Shown: positions 43,238 through 53,238, counted from the stretch's first letter. The stretch: DNA of 64,000 nucleotides from Candidatus Sulfotelmatobacter kueseliae (GCA_900290255.1 OMOD01000046.1:1-64000); one strand, 5' to 3'. Translations and numbers: made by a program. Notes: generated from the sequence alone by a model not told the origin.

Positions 43238-43470
43238 ACCATTGCTCCTTCTCGGAAATCCCTCATCAGAAAATTATCTCTGGTACCACCCACAACCTGG
43301 AATTGGCCGCTGAGGTTCAGGCGTTTCCAGCCAATGGCAGAGCTTCCCGAGTTCCTTTCTGAAACCCGGCACCATTGCGGGAACTACAGACCTCCGTGCA
43401 AGCGGAGTCTTGGCTGCAGTTCAGCAGTTTCTAACTAAACTTGGGCTGTTGGATTAAGGACGGTTCACGT

Positions 43471-44067
43471 ATGCGAATTCTGATTGCCGAGGATGAGGAA
43501 GCATTAGCCAAGTTCGTTCGCCAGGGTTTGGAAGGGGAGCATTACGCGGTGGATGTATTTTCCGATGGCGAGCAGGCTCGCGTCGCAGCCGCAGAAAACG
43601 ATTACGACCTGGTAATTCTGGACTTGAACTTACCCAAACTGGACGGCGTAAGCGTGCTGCGCCAGGTGCGGCTGAAGAAACCGAGCCTGCCCGTGCTGGT
43701 GCTCACCCAGCGCTCGCGGGTGGAAGACCGGGTGCAGTGCCTGGATCTGGGGGCGGACGACTATCTGGGAAAACCATTTTCTTTCAGTGAACTCTCCGCC
43801 CGCATTCGGGCCCTGGTGCGGCGCAGCCACCTGCCGTCGGAAAACGTCCTGGCGGTGGCGGATCTCAAGCTGGACCGGGTCGAACGCCGGGTCGAGCGGG
43901 CCGGGCTCAGGATCGAGTTGACCACGCGAGAGTTCTCCCTGCTCGAGTACTTGATGCGCAACGCCGGCCGCAAGGTTACGCGCTCGATGATCATTGAGCA
44001 CGTCTGGAATCTCACGTTTGACACCACCACCAATGTCGTTGATGTCTACATCAACTACCGAATATGA
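43471..44067 (+). CDS. OmpR-type response regulator, C-terminally truncated
   Basis: 198 residues; ATG at 43471 opens the standard MRILIAEDEE. Receiver domain has acidic Glu7/Asp8, phospho-Asp51 (ILDLNLP) and Lys in GKPFSF. The winged-helix domain then runs LTTREFSLLEYLMRNAGRK and stops two residues after TNVVDVYINY, inside what is normally the recognition helix/wing boundary; relatives continue with about 25 more residues forming the wing. The stop overlaps the start of CheB (ATGA). DNA binding may be impaired or altered. No histidine kinase gene is adjacent. Confidence 0.88.
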   Translation: MRILIAEDEEALAKFVRQGLEGEHYAVDVFSDGEQARVAAAENDYDLVILDLNLPKLDGVSVLRQVRLKKPSLPVLVLTQRSRVEDRVQCLDLGADDYLGKPFSFSELSARIRALVRRSHLPSENVLAVADLKLDRVERRVERAGLRIELTTREFSLLEYLMRNAGRKVTRSMIIEHVWNLTFDTTTNVVDVYINYRI

Positions 44068-45152
44068 GCTGCGATACATCAACTCGATCTCCCATCCGTG
44101 TGCTTGTGGTCGACGACAGCGCCTTCATGCGCGCTGCCCTGTCCCGGATGATCGCCTCTGAAACCGATATGGAAGTGGTAGGAACCGCCAGCAGCGGTTC
44201 GGAAGCCGTCGGCAAGATCGCCCCTCTCGATCCCGATGTGGTCACTCTCGACGTCGAAATGCCCGGGCTTAATGGCCTGGAGACTCTGCGCCGCATCATG
44301 GCCCAGTCTCCCCGGCCCGTCATCATGGTCAGTGCTGTAACCGAGAAAGATGCTGAGATTACCTTTAACGCCCTCGCCGCCGGCGCCTTCGACTATGTGC
44401 CCAAGCAGTTGTCTTCCACGTCGCTCGATATCCTTCACATTCAGCCCGATCTCATCGCTAAGATTCGGGCTGCGGCCCTGTCGCGCAACTCGCATTTAGG
44501 TGGTGTTTCGCGCCGAAAACCTGCCCGCTCTATTCTGTCTGAATGCCAGAACTCGAGTTCGACCTCGCCATCGATTGTTGCTCTGGGAACATCGACTGGC
44601 GGCCCAAGAGCTCTGCAGGAGATTCTGCCTCTCTTGCCTCGCGACCTTTCTGTGCCCATCTTGATCGTGCAGCACATGCCGCCCGGTTTCACCGCACCCT
44701 TCGCACAGCGGCTCAACTCGTTGTGCTCGGTCACGGTTCGTGAAGCGGCCCACAAAGATCCCATCCTGCCGGGGGTGGTCTACATCGCCCCTGCCGGGAT
44801 GCACATGACCATCGACCGTCCTTCGGAATCGCTAAGCTTGATCTGCCTCGATAAGCAACCTGAAAACTCCCTGCACATGCCCTCGGTGGACGTGATGATG
44901 AAGTCGGTAGCCAAGAATTTCGGGAACTCCGCCATGGGGGGCATCATGACGGGTATGGGGTCCGACGGCGCCCAAGGCATGAAGGCCATCTATCGCGAAG
45001 GCGGTCTCACCGTGGGACAGGACGAGGCCAGTTGCATCGTCTATGGCATGCCACGCGCTTGCGCCGAGTTGGGCGTTCTGAATCGCGTGGTCCCGCTCTC
45101 GGGGATACCCAGCCAGATTCTGCAGGCAACGAACTACCGCAGACGCGCCTGA
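44064..45152 (+). CDS. cheB: CheB chemoreceptor methylesterase/response regulator
   Basis: 362 residues. Receiver domain: VLVVDDSAFMRA, then TLDVEMPGLNGLETL with the phospho-Asp. The catalytic domain has the Ser in LGTSTGGPRALQ, His in IVQHMPPGF and Asp in MTGMGSDGAQGM: the full CheB triad. It normally removes methyl groups from chemoreceptor glutamates. Here no CheR, CheA or receptor is nearby, and the gene is translationally coupled to a truncated OmpR-type regulator, so it may act in an alternative chemosensory (non-flagellar) pathway. Confidence 0.93.
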   Translation: MSCDTSTRSPIRVLVVDDSAFMRAALSRMIASETDMEVVGTASSGSEAVGKIAPLDPDVVTLDVEMPGLNGLETLRRIMAQSPRPVIMVSAVTEKDAEITFNALAAGAFDYVPKQLSSTSLDILHIQPDLIAKIRAAALSRNSHLGGVSRRKPARSILSECQNSSSTSPSIVALGTSTGGPRALQEILPLLPRDLSVPILIVQHMPPGFTAPFAQRLNSLCSVTVREAAHKDPILPGVVYIAPAGMHMTIDRPSESLSLICLDKQPENSLHMPSVDVMMKSVAKNFGNSAMGGIMTGMGSDGAQGMKAIYREGGLTVGQDEASCIVYGMPRACAELGVLNRVVPLSGIPSQILQATNYRRRA

Positions 45153-45634
45153 CCGAGTCTCGTTGTCCCTTCCGTCACTCCCCCAGGATCAAGTACCTGC
45201 CTGACTTTCCGCAGCAGCACCCCGACAGAAAATGGCTTGGCCAGGCATCCGTCTGTCGCCGCCGCTTCCAGTCTCATTTGTTCGGCATATCCGGTGATCA
45301 ACAGAACCTTGAGCTCCGGACATGCCCGCTTTAGTCTGTCGGCCAGCGCGCGCCCGCTCTCGCCGGGCAAAACCACGTCTGTCAGCAAGAGATCTACATC
45401 ACCGCTCTGCAGATCGTACATGCGTGCGGCCGCGGCCGCATCCTTCGCCGTCAACACCCGGTATCCGGCGGATCGCAGAACCACGCTGGTGACCTCGCGC
45501 ACGAACGCTTCGTCTTCTACAAACAGGATCGTCTCCCCTCCGGCCAGCGGATCTGCCGCTATGCCGCGACAACAAGCTGCGGTTTCTTCTGCCGTCTCTA
45601 CAGTCTGTGCATCTCGGGCTGCGTGCGGGATCAT
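45134..45634 (-). CDS. Stand-alone response-regulator receiver protein
   Basis: 166 residues with a receiver domain only. ILFVEDEAFVRE gives the acidic pocket and LLLTDVVLPGESGRAL the phospho-Asp; Lys in LAKPFSVG. The first 35 residues are a non-conserved, Ala/Thr-rich tail. ATG at 45634 has AAGGAAAGG upstream; a longer frame begins with GTG at 45703. It converges on cheB and overlaps its last 19 bases. Such single-domain receivers relay or sink phosphate in kinase networks. Confidence 0.82.
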   Translation of the reverse strand: MIPHAARDAQTVETAEETAACCRGIAADPLAGGETILFVEDEAFVREVTSVVLRSAGYRVLTAKDAAAAARMYDLQSGDVDLLLTDVVLPGESGRALADRLKRACPELKVLLITGYAEQMRLEAAATDGCLAKPFSVGVLLRKVRQVLDPGGVTEGTTRLGQARLR

Positions 45635-45895
45635 TCTTTGCCTTTCCTTCTTTGCCTTTCCTTCCTGGATCGTCCAGCCAGCCCCACCCACATCTCGTTT
45701 CACAGCAGCTCGGCTGCCATATGTCCGGGGTGCTTAGCGCCGGTCACAACTCCTTACGAACGCAGTAGTTATTCCAAGGGGAAAAGTGGCGAGACTTGAG
45801 GTTAGATATCCGCATTCCGACCATTTCGGGAATCCTGCAAGGAACCGGAGTCCGATTTGGCACAAAGAGATTCGCGCATCAGTGCGTTCGATCAT

Positions 45896-48484
45896 CTACT
45901 TCGGGGCTGTCAAGATCGTCTCGTTGGGATCGAGCATAATCTTGTGCGCCCCGGCGGGAGCCGCAAGGTGGAACGAGGATTCCTCCCCATCCGCGAATAC
46001 CCGCCCCAGCAGCACCGGTTGTTTCCCCGTGATTACCGCATACACCGGAACCGAGGTCACGAGATCTTCCGGCGCATCTTTCTGCAGAATTGTTCCACTC
46101 ACTTGAGTCCCCGCGCCTTTCGGAGTGAGCTTCACCGCTTTCAGCTCCAGCTTTGGCAGGGAAGTGCCGTTGACCCACCCATCCAGGAACCAATCGAGAG
46201 AGTCCTTGCCTTCGTAACGCAACGACGGCGGCAGATCCTCCGCGAACATGGCCAGCAGTTCGCGCGTGCTGATGCACTTGCCTTCGTACTCTTGCCGGAG
46301 TCGGCGCAGGGCCTGGACAAACGGTTCATCCACGCCGGCGCGCGCACCTTTCGGGCCACCTGGCTGGGTCGCGGCATCTTTCAGCATCGTGCGCAGCATG
46401 TGGAACAGCCATGTGGCGCGCCCGTAGCTGATGGCTTCATATCCGCCTGGAAACCGCGAGGAAAGTAATCTGCCCCCCAGAGTCACCGGGCCTGCATCCT
46501 TTGGAGCTAACCCGTCCTTGTTAGTCTGCACCAGATCCCGCCGGTATCTCTCCATGACTTGCCGAAAGCCCGCGGGATTCTTCTCCTGCAGCATCATCAG
46601 AGCACAGTAGTTCGCCAATCCTTCGGAGAGCCACTGGTCCCGGTAGCTCTTCCAGCCGATCAGGTCCCCCCACCATTGGTGGGCAGTCTCATGCGCCGGG
46701 ATGGATTGCTGCAGCAAAATCCGGTACGGCTCAAAGTGCAGTTGCTCTCGCTCCTGTTCATTCAGGAAAGCATAGGACGAGAGGAACACCAGGCCGGGCC
46801 ACCCCTGACTATCGTTCCCTGGCATTTGCGTCAGCGCCAGCCGGCTGTAGGGATACGGTCCAAAGCGGTCGGCGTAATAGCGAATGGCGCTAGCTGCCGC
46901 TTCTCCCACGGTCACTTCATTGCGTGCGGGCGAGGGCCGGCTCGGCACAATCACCTCCGGCACGTAAGATGTGTCCGGGGGATGCGAAGATAGGTCAGCG
47001 GGATTTGGCTCAATCGTTTGAACCGGAGGGTTTGGGAAGTTTCGCTCAACTGCCTCCGTCGCATACGTTTCCACTGTGACATTGCCTGCCTGGGTCTTCG
47101 CCACCTTATACTTGCCCAGGTTAAAGCCGGCCACCGGAATCGGCCGTTCCGACATCCAACGTGACGTCTCCACTCCGTTGGCCTTCGACGTTTCATCCGC
47201 AGAGGACAGCACCGGCCTTCCCGTCGCCACCAGTGTCCAATCTTGCGGATAATCGAACTCCAAGTCGAAATCGGCCATCACCAGTCCACGGTTCGGGTAC
47301 CAGGTTCCACGCTCCCCCACGTAGAGCAGACCCTTACCTGCCTCGGCCAGGACTTCTCCGGCATAGATGAATTCGAGGTCGATCTTCTGCCCGGCCCGCG
47401 CTGGGCGGGGCAGAATTACCGCCACCAGGTCATTTCCCTGGCGCGCCAGTTGTGTTCCCTCCACCGCTGGATTGTGAATGAACTCCACGGGCTGACCATC
47501 GCAAGTCACGTTTTCAACCTGCAGAAACCGCGACAACTCAAACACCAACGCCCGCGCCCCGGCGTCCATTACTTCCAGTTGCAAGCGGGCCTGCGCACGA
47601 ATTTGCCGGGGGGGCTGTACCTCTGTCCTGATGGTAAAGCGGCGAATCGACACCGGGTCCCCTCGTGGCCTTTCGCTTTCCAACCGCGTTGTTTCCTGGG
47701 TGTCGGCAGGTGCGGTTCCCCCCGCGATCGGCGTGAAAGAGGTCCAGACGTCGTAATACCTCACACCGTTCTCGGCCGCTCTGGCCTGCCCTGCCTCAAC
47801 TTGCTCTCCGGCCAGGGAATCGAAGTAAAGGTCGAAGACGCCGTGCTTGGTGCCCTGCAGCCGCCCGTGAAGAAACCGGTCTCCGGTGCTCCTTGCCTGC
47901 GCCAGACTTTGTTCCTCGGCCGAAGCCGCGTCGTCCTTCACGGGAAGCATCCGGCTGAAGCTCACCAGCAGCCTCATGGCATCGACCTGGGCCAGATTCC
48001 GCGCCGCCGCTCCCCAGCGCTCGAGAAACTCCTGCTGGTTTTCCGTGGCTCTCAAATCCGGTTTCAACTCGGCTGCGACGTCATCGTTAAATCGAAAATA
48101 CGCAGTCGTAAAACGTTCTTCCAGAATGGCCATGCCGGTGAACAAGCTCATGGACCTTCGCTCAACATCATTCGGAGGCGTCAACAACACTTCTCCTTCG
48201 CCCTCGAAAAACGCCCCAGTGATCCGGCCCATCACATCTTCGGTAAACGCGATGGTCCCGTCTTCCAGTGTGATTTGGACGGCGGATCGATTCAGCGACG
48301 CGTCTCTCACCTGATACACGCGCCCCGGATCGAGCCCGACTTGCCCGAGTTGCAGATACAGCGCCTCAGCAGGCTTATCCGCCGCTTTCTCAGCGGCGGC
48401 GCAAGCTGCCGTCAATACGCCCACCGCAAGCCAGATCACCGCAATAATCCGCAAGCCTCGCCTCTCAGGTAGTACCTTCGTCAC
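45896..48484 (-). CDS. Exported M1-family metallopeptidase
   Basis: 862 residues with an N-terminal hydrophobic signal (IIAVIWLAVGVLTAACAA; the Cys raises the possibility of a lipoprotein, though no good lipobox is seen). Zinc site HETAH at 598-602 with Glu621 in WLSEGLANY is the M1 gluzincin pattern. The usual GAMEN exopeptidase motif is replaced by a segment reading QGWPGLVFLSS, so aminopeptidase specificity is uncertain. The first half is a long beta-rich region. GTG start; divergent from the next gene (38-base gap), so promoters overlap. Confidence 0.85.
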   Translation of the reverse strand: MTKVLPERRGLRIIAVIWLAVGVLTAACAAAEKAADKPAEALYLQLGQVGLDPGRVYQVRDASLNRSAVQITLEDGTIAFTEDVMGRITGAFFEGEGEVLLTPPNDVERRSMSLFTGMAILEERFTTAYFRFNDDVAAELKPDLRATENQQEFLERWGAAARNLAQVDAMRLLVSFSRMLPVKDDAASAEEQSLAQARSTGDRFLHGRLQGTKHGVFDLYFDSLAGEQVEAGQARAAENGVRYYDVWTSFTPIAGGTAPADTQETTRLESERPRGDPVSIRRFTIRTEVQPPRQIRAQARLQLEVMDAGARALVFELSRFLQVENVTCDGQPVEFIHNPAVEGTQLARQGNDLVAVILPRPARAGQKIDLEFIYAGEVLAEAGKGLLYVGERGTWYPNRGLVMADFDLEFDYPQDWTLVATGRPVLSSADETSKANGVETSRWMSERPIPVAGFNLGKYKVAKTQAGNVTVETYATEAVERNFPNPPVQTIEPNPADLSSHPPDTSYVPEVIVPSRPSPARNEVTVGEAAASAIRYYADRFGPYPYSRLALTQMPGNDSQGWPGLVFLSSYAFLNEQEREQLHFEPYRILLQQSIPAHETAHQWWGDLIGWKSYRDQWLSEGLANYCALMMLQEKNPAGFRQVMERYRRDLVQTNKDGLAPKDAGPVTLGGRLLSSRFPGGYEAISYGRATWLFHMLRTMLKDAATQPGGPKGARAGVDEPFVQALRRLRQEYEGKCISTRELLAMFAEDLPPSLRYEGKDSLDWFLDGWVNGTSLPKLELKAVKLTPKGAGTQVSGTILQKDAPEDLVTSVPVYAVITGKQPVLLGRVFADGEESSFHLAAPAGAHKIMLDPNETILTAPK

Positions 48485-48522
48485 GTAGGTATGCCCACCC
48501 TCTGTTGCTAGAATGCGCCTGA

Positions 48523-49941
48523 ATGCGGCTACGTGTCACCATCCTCTTCGTATGGCTGATGTGCACCGGCATTGGCGCTCTGGCTGACACCATCCATCTG
48601 AAAAACGGCCGCACCATTGTCGCCGATCACGTCCGCGAAAACGGCAGCCACTACGAATACGATGTGGGCGACGATTCTTACGCCATCCCCAAGTCTCTGG
48701 TGGACCACATCGATGCGGGCGGTATGCCCACGAACGGCGCTTCTTCTGCCGCCAAGGTCGCCGACCTTCCCACTTTCACGCCCACTGACAGTCTCGACGA
48801 CGAAGGCCCTGTTTTCGTCCAGATTGTCAAGGAAGGCAAGGTTGACCCGGACGTACTGGCCAGTCTGGAAAGTAAGGGCAACGCCGAGCTGAGCGCGATC
48901 GCCAACTTCATCGCCGGGAAATTTGAATTCGATCACGGCAACATCGCGCAGTCCCGGCAGTACTTCGAGGCCGCTCTTCGTTACCAGCCGGACAATGCCA
49001 CGATCCTTATTTATTACGCCGCGCTTCTGGTCCGGACGGGCAACGCCAGCCAGGCTTTGCCTTATGCCGAGCGGGCCGTGCGTTCTGCCCCCGATTCGCC
49101 CGATGCCTACACCATGCTCGGCTATGCCCAGTTCGCCTCCGACCACACCAAGGATGCCGTCGCTTCCTGGAAGCGTTCCCTCGAACTGCGACCCGACCCG
49201 GCGGTTCGCCAGTTGCTGGCCAAGGCCCAGCGCGAAGAAAAAGCCGAGTCGGATTTTTCGCAGGGTGAGAGCAGCCATTTCACGCTGCATTACGAGGGCA
49301 AGCAGACTTCCGAAGCCTTTCGCAATCAATTAATCGCTGCGCTCGAATCCGACTATGAAGATCTTGTGCGCGATCTCGGCAATCCGCCGCGCGACAACAT
49401 TCTGGTGACTCTCTACACCGAGCAGGCGTTCTTCGATGTGACTCACGCTCCTACCTGGTCGGGAGCGATGAACGACGGCAAGCTGCGCATCCCGGTGAGC
49501 GGCCTGAGTTCCGTAACGCCGGAACTGGCGCGCGTTCTGAAACATGAGCTGGCGCACTCCTTCATCACGCAGCTCTCTGGCGGACGCTGCCCGCCCTGGC
49601 TGCATGAGGGCATCGCCCAGCTTCTCGAACCCAAGAGTCTGGGCGGCGATGGACACCAGCTCGCCGTGCTTTTCAAAATGCAGCAGAATATCCCATTGAA
49701 CGCTCTGGAAGGCAGTTTCATGAACTTCTCCGGCGCTCAAGCCTATGTCGCTTATGCCGAGTCTCTCGCGGCCGTGTCCTACATCAATGACTCTTACGGC
49801 ATGAGCGACATCCAGCGCATCCTCGAACGGCTCAGCCAGGGCAATTCCACCGAAGCTGCTCTGCGCGCGACCATCCACTCTGATTACGGCCAGCTTCAGG
49901 ACGACCTGGCCAAGTATCTCGCCGATAAATACGGCGACTAG
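48523..49941 (+). CDS. Exported TPR protein with gluzincin-like peptidase domain
   Basis: 472 residues with a short signal peptide. After a small beta domain (IHLKNGRTIVADHV), tetratricopeptide helices occupy about 125-240 (for example ALRYQPDNATILIYYAALL and AVRSAPDSPDAYTMLGYAQ). The C-terminal peptidase-MA-like domain has zinc motif HELAHSF with WLHEGIAQ as the third-ligand region. It probably anchors a metallopeptidase activity to a protein-binding scaffold in the envelope. It is divergent from the M1 peptidase gene. Confidence 0.85.
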   Translation: MRLRVTILFVWLMCTGIGALADTIHLKNGRTIVADHVRENGSHYEYDVGDDSYAIPKSLVDHIDAGGMPTNGASSAAKVADLPTFTPTDSLDDEGPVFVQIVKEGKVDPDVLASLESKGNAELSAIANFIAGKFEFDHGNIAQSRQYFEAALRYQPDNATILIYYAALLVRTGNASQALPYAERAVRSAPDSPDAYTMLGYAQFASDHTKDAVASWKRSLELRPDPAVRQLLAKAQREEKAESDFSQGESSHFTLHYEGKQTSEAFRNQLIAALESDYEDLVRDLGNPPRDNILVTLYTEQAFFDVTHAPTWSGAMNDGKLRIPVSGLSSVTPELARVLKHELAHSFITQLSGGRCPPWLHEGIAQLLEPKSLGGDGHQLAVLFKMQQNIPLNALEGSFMNFSGAQAYVAYAESLAAVSYINDSYGMSDIQRILERLSQGNSTEAALRATIHSDYGQLQDDLAKYLADKYGD

Positions 49942-50031
49942 CGTCGTTTTCCGGACCCTCTCACCCAACCAGGACCCTCGCTTCCATTGCTCGTTGCTGC
50001 GTGCTGTGCTAGCTTTCTGCACTGGCTTTCT

Positions 50032-50793
50032 ATGCGTTCCCTGTTTCACCGCCGTGCTCCTAAGCCACCACCAGTCGAGCTGGTCCCGACCGTTTTCCCC
50101 AGAATCGCGGGGGCCGATATCGCGGCTAGCTTTGCCGCTCGACGCGTTGCCGGAGATTTCTACGATTCGGTCCGCGTCGGTCCCGAGCGGGTGCTGTTTG
50201 GGCTCCTCGACCTCGCCGGACGTCGCGAGGACAACCGCAGTCTCCTCGTAGCGGCGCAAGAGATTTTCCGCAACTACGGCGCGGAACTGTTTTCCCGTCC
50301 AGATCTCAATGAGTCCGACGCTATGACCGAACTCGGTCTGCATATCAATCGCCACCTCATTGAGGTCTCCAGCGGGGTGCATTCCTGTCCCGCATTCATC
50401 GCCTGCTACCACGAGAGATTTGGCACCCTCTGCTACACCAATGCCGGCCATACGCCCGGGCTCCTGCGCGACAACACCGGCATCACAGAACTCGGTTCCA
50501 CTGGCCTGCCTCTGGGCCTGTTCTCCCATGCCACCGCCGACGCTCCCACCGTTGGGCTGGCGAAAGGCGCTGTTCTGCTGCTGGTTTCTCGCGGGCTGGT
50601 CGAATGTGAGGGCCACAAACTTTGGTCAGACGAAGAGTTCGGCCTGGAACGTGTTAAACAGTTTCTCCTGGCCGCGCCTCCCAGCAGCGCTCAAACACTC
50701 TGTGTGTCCATCCTCGACGCGGTCGGCAAGTTCACTGGCGCAACTCCGCTCCGGGACGATCGCACTGCCCTCGCCTTTGTGCGAGCCTCCTGA
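50032..50793 (+). CDS. SpoIIE/RsbU-type PP2C phosphatase
   Basis: 253 residues. ATG at 50032 is chosen; the upstream TTG at 49987 only adds a poor lead. The PPM motifs are visible: RRVAGDFYD (metal Asp), YTNAGHTPGLL and the final PLRDDRTALAFV (metal Asp). Such phosphatases dephosphorylate anti-anti-sigma (STAS) proteins. No partner kinase is adjacent; a STAS gene with the phosphorylatable motif lies at 53903-54262. That the two interact is inference. Confidence 0.87.
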   Translation: MRSLFHRRAPKPPPVELVPTVFPRIAGADIAASFAARRVAGDFYDSVRVGPERVLFGLLDLAGRREDNRSLLVAAQEIFRNYGAELFSRPDLNESDAMTELGLHINRHLIEVSSGVHSCPAFIACYHERFGTLCYTNAGHTPGLLRDNTGITELGSTGLPLGLFSHATADAPTVGLAKGAVLLLVSRGLVECEGHKLWSDEEFGLERVKQFLLAAPPSSAQTLCVSILDAVGKFTGATPLRDDRTALAFVRAS

Positions 50794-50941
50794 GTCATCT
50801 GCAGCCAACCTCCCCGCCTGCCGGCGCGTCAAACTACGTGGCTCTGCCCCGAACTACAGTGCTAAGGAGTAAAATATTCGTACCGGCCCGAGCCCGCCTT
50901 TTACCCGCAAGCCCAGGAAGCGTGGCGGCCTTACAAACACT

Positions 50942-52127
50942 ATGAAGAGACTATGTGTGATTCTTGCTGCTTTGGCATGTTTGCCCACTCTGGCCGCGGG
51001 CCAACAAGTGGTCGAAGAGATCATTGCCCGGGTCAACAACCAGATTGTCACCCTCTCGGAATTCGAGCGCAGCAAGGATCAGCTCAAAGACGAAGTCAAG
51101 CAGCAGGATCCGAACAATGCCGATAAGCTCTACGCCGAGCGCGAAAAAGATGTCCTTCGCGACCTGATTGACCAGCAACTCCTCCTGGAAAAAGGCCATG
51201 ATCTCGACATTACCGGCGACACCGACCTGATCAAGCAGCTCGACCAGATGCGCAAGGAGATGAAGCTCGATTCGCTCGAAGATCTCGAAAAGGAAGCCAC
51301 CAAGCAAGGCGTCTCGTGGGAAGATTTCCGCCAGAACATGCGCAACAAGATCGTCACTCAGAAAGTGATTGGGGAGGAAGTCGGCACCCACCTCAGCCTC
51401 GGCAAAGACGAGGAGCAGCAGTTCTACGACGAACACAAGAGCGAGATGGAACGGCCGGAGGCGGTCCGCCTCAGCGAGATTCTCATCACTCCCAAGCCCA
51501 TCGCTCCCCCGGCTGCCGCTGCGGCGACTGACCCAAACACCCCGGCTTCAAGCACTCCCGCTCAGCCCGCCGTCGATGAGGCAGCCCGCCGTCGATGAGG
51601 CAGCCCGCCAGGCTGCCGAAGCCGCAGCTCTGGCTGATGCCGAGGCCAAGGCCAATGATTTTCTCAAGCAGATTCGCAACGGCACGACCTTCGAAGACAT
51701 TGCCAAGAAATACTCCGACGGCCCTTCTGCTGCCGACGGCGGGGAACTCGGCGTTTTCGAGCGCGGCAAGCTGGCCAAAGAACTCGAAGACAAGACTTTT
51801 GCGATGAAAGCGGGCGAGGTCACCGATGTGATCCGCGTGAAGCAGGGCTTCGCGATCCTCAAGGTCGATGATCACCAGACGGCCGGCATTCCTCCACTCA
51901 AGGACGTCCTTCCCGGAATTCAGGACGCGCTTTACTACCAGAAGCTGCAGCCTGCTCTCCGCGCCTACCTGACCAAATTGCGGGAAGAAGCCTACATTGA
52001 CTACAAGCCCGGCTATCTCGATACCGGCGCCAGTCCGAACCAAACCAAGCCGGTCGACACCCCCTCCGACAAAAACTCGGACGCCAAGAAGCTCAAGAAG
52101 AAACACAAAAAGCTCGGCGTCCTCTGA
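50942..52127 (+). pseudogene. SurA/PpiC-like periplasmic chaperone-isomerase, split by a frameshift
   Basis: Frame 1 (50942-51598) encodes a signal peptide and a SurA-N-like helical domain (EEIIARVNNQIVTLSEFE ... VRLSEILITPKP). It then ends early after VDEAARRR. Frame 3 resumes from about 51582 with QAAEAAALADAEAKANDFL and a parvulin-type rotamase (SDGPSAADGGELGVFERG, about 95 residues), then a Lys-rich tail. The break lies at a 19-bp tandem duplication (51563-51600); deleting one copy restores a single protein of roughly 388 residues. It could be a recent pseudogenisation, slippage-based on/off switching, or an assembly error. Confidence 0.85.
51563..51600 (+). repeat. 19-bp tandem duplication causing the frameshift
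   Basis: Two exact copies of CAGCCCGCCGTCGATGAGG, followed by the first nine bases of a third. The ancestor already had the 9-bp CAGCCCGCC repeat at a 19-bp distance, which is the expected substrate for replication slippage. 19 is not a multiple of three, so reading is shifted into an early TGA at 51596. Confidence 0.95.
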
Positions 52128-52161
52128 TCCTCGCGGCGCGTATACTCAGACTGCACAAGCC

Positions 52162-53238
52162 ATGAAAGATTTCTACATCGGCGATTGCGCCCGCCACGAA
52201 AACAAGATCATTACCTCCAGTTTCGTGGTCGTGGCCAAGCAGATCAAGCCCAAGAAGACGGGCGAACCTTACCTCGCCCTGACTCTCGGGGACCGCAGCG
52301 GCCAGATCGAAGCCAAAATGTGGGACAACGTCGAGGAGGTCCTCGAGGCTTTCGAGCAGGATGACTTCCTCAAAATCAAAGGTCTGATCAACAAGTACAA
52401 GAACCGCTTCCAGCTCACCATCCACAAGCTGCGCAAACTGGGTGAATCCGAGATTGACTTCGCCGACTATCTTCCCAAGACCACCAAAGACATTGACCAA
52501 CTCTGGCAGACCCTGGGCAACTTCGTCGCCACGATCCAGAATCCGCATCTCAAATCGCTGGTGCAGGCCTTCATGGCCGACCCGGAAATTGCCGCCGCTT
52601 ACCGCAACGCTCCAGCCGCCAAGACCCTCCATCACGCCTACATTGGCGGCCTGCTCGATCACGTCGTCTCTCTGTTCCGCTCCTGCGATCTGCTTTGCCG
52701 GAACTATCCCCAGATCAACCGCGATCTTCTTTTCACCGGCGCATTCCTCCACGACATCGGCAAGATTCACGAGCTCACCTATAACCGCTCGTTCACCTAT
52801 ACCCACCGGGGCCAGCTGCTCGGCCACATGATCATCGAGCTGGAGATGCTGCAGGCCAAGCTCGCTCTCGTCCCCGGCTTCCCCGACGAGCTCAAGACCC
52901 TGATCGAGCACCTCATTATCAGCCATCACGGCGAGTACGAGTTCGGTTCACCCAAGTTGCCCATGTTTCCCGAGGCCCTCATGCTGCATTATCTCGACGA
53001 CCTCGACTCCAAGATGGAAGCCATGCGCGCCCACTTTGAGCGCGAAGCCGGCCTCGATAGTCCCTGGACCAGTTACAACGCGTCGCTCGGCCGGCCGCTA
53101 CTGAATACCGAGAAATTCCTGTCCCCGAAAAAATCCGCGGCCCCGGAAGTCCTCGACGCGCCTCGCGACTCCCAACTCGATCCGAGCGAATCCCCGGACC
53201 CGACTCCCTCCTTGCCCGGGCTTGCGCCTCGGCGATGA
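52162..53238 (+). CDS. OB-fold and HD-domain 3'-5' exoribonuclease (YhaM-like)
   Basis: 358 residues. ATG at 52162 is chosen over a longer frame that begins inside the upstream gene. An OB fold (about 10-90; KTGEPYLALTLGDRSGQIEAKMWDN) comes first, then an HD metal-dependent phosphohydrolase with FLHDIGKIHEL and ISHHGEYEFGSP. This is the domain order of YhaM, a 3'-to-5' exoribonuclease, though roles in DNA repair-like phosphohydrolysis are possible. A Pro/Ser-rich tail closes the protein. It lies 34 bases after the SurA-like gene. Confidence 0.88.
   Translation: MKDFYIGDCARHENKIITSSFVVVAKQIKPKKTGEPYLALTLGDRSGQIEAKMWDNVEEVLEAFEQDDFLKIKGLINKYKNRFQLTIHKLRKLGESEIDFADYLPKTTKDIDQLWQTLGNFVATIQNPHLKSLVQAFMADPEIAAAYRNAPAAKTLHHAYIGGLLDHVVSLFRSCDLLCRNYPQINRDLLFTGAFLHDIGKIHELTYNRSFTYTHRGQLLGHMIIELEMLQAKLALVPGFPDELKTLIEHLIISHHGEYEFGSPKLPMFPEALMLHYLDDLDSKMEAMRAHFEREAGLDSPWTSYNASLGRPLLNTEKFLSPKKSAAPEVLDAPRDSQLDPSESPDPTPSLPGLAPRR

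Noticed and set aside
43350..43410. Possible sigma-54 promoter (GGCAC...TTGC) before the OmpR-type regulator
   Set aside because: The GG-to-GC spacing is seven bases, too short for the sigma-54 pattern.
47243..48472. 409-residue frame opposite the M1 peptidase
   Set aside because: Antisense shadow of a gene with a complete zinc site and signal peptide.
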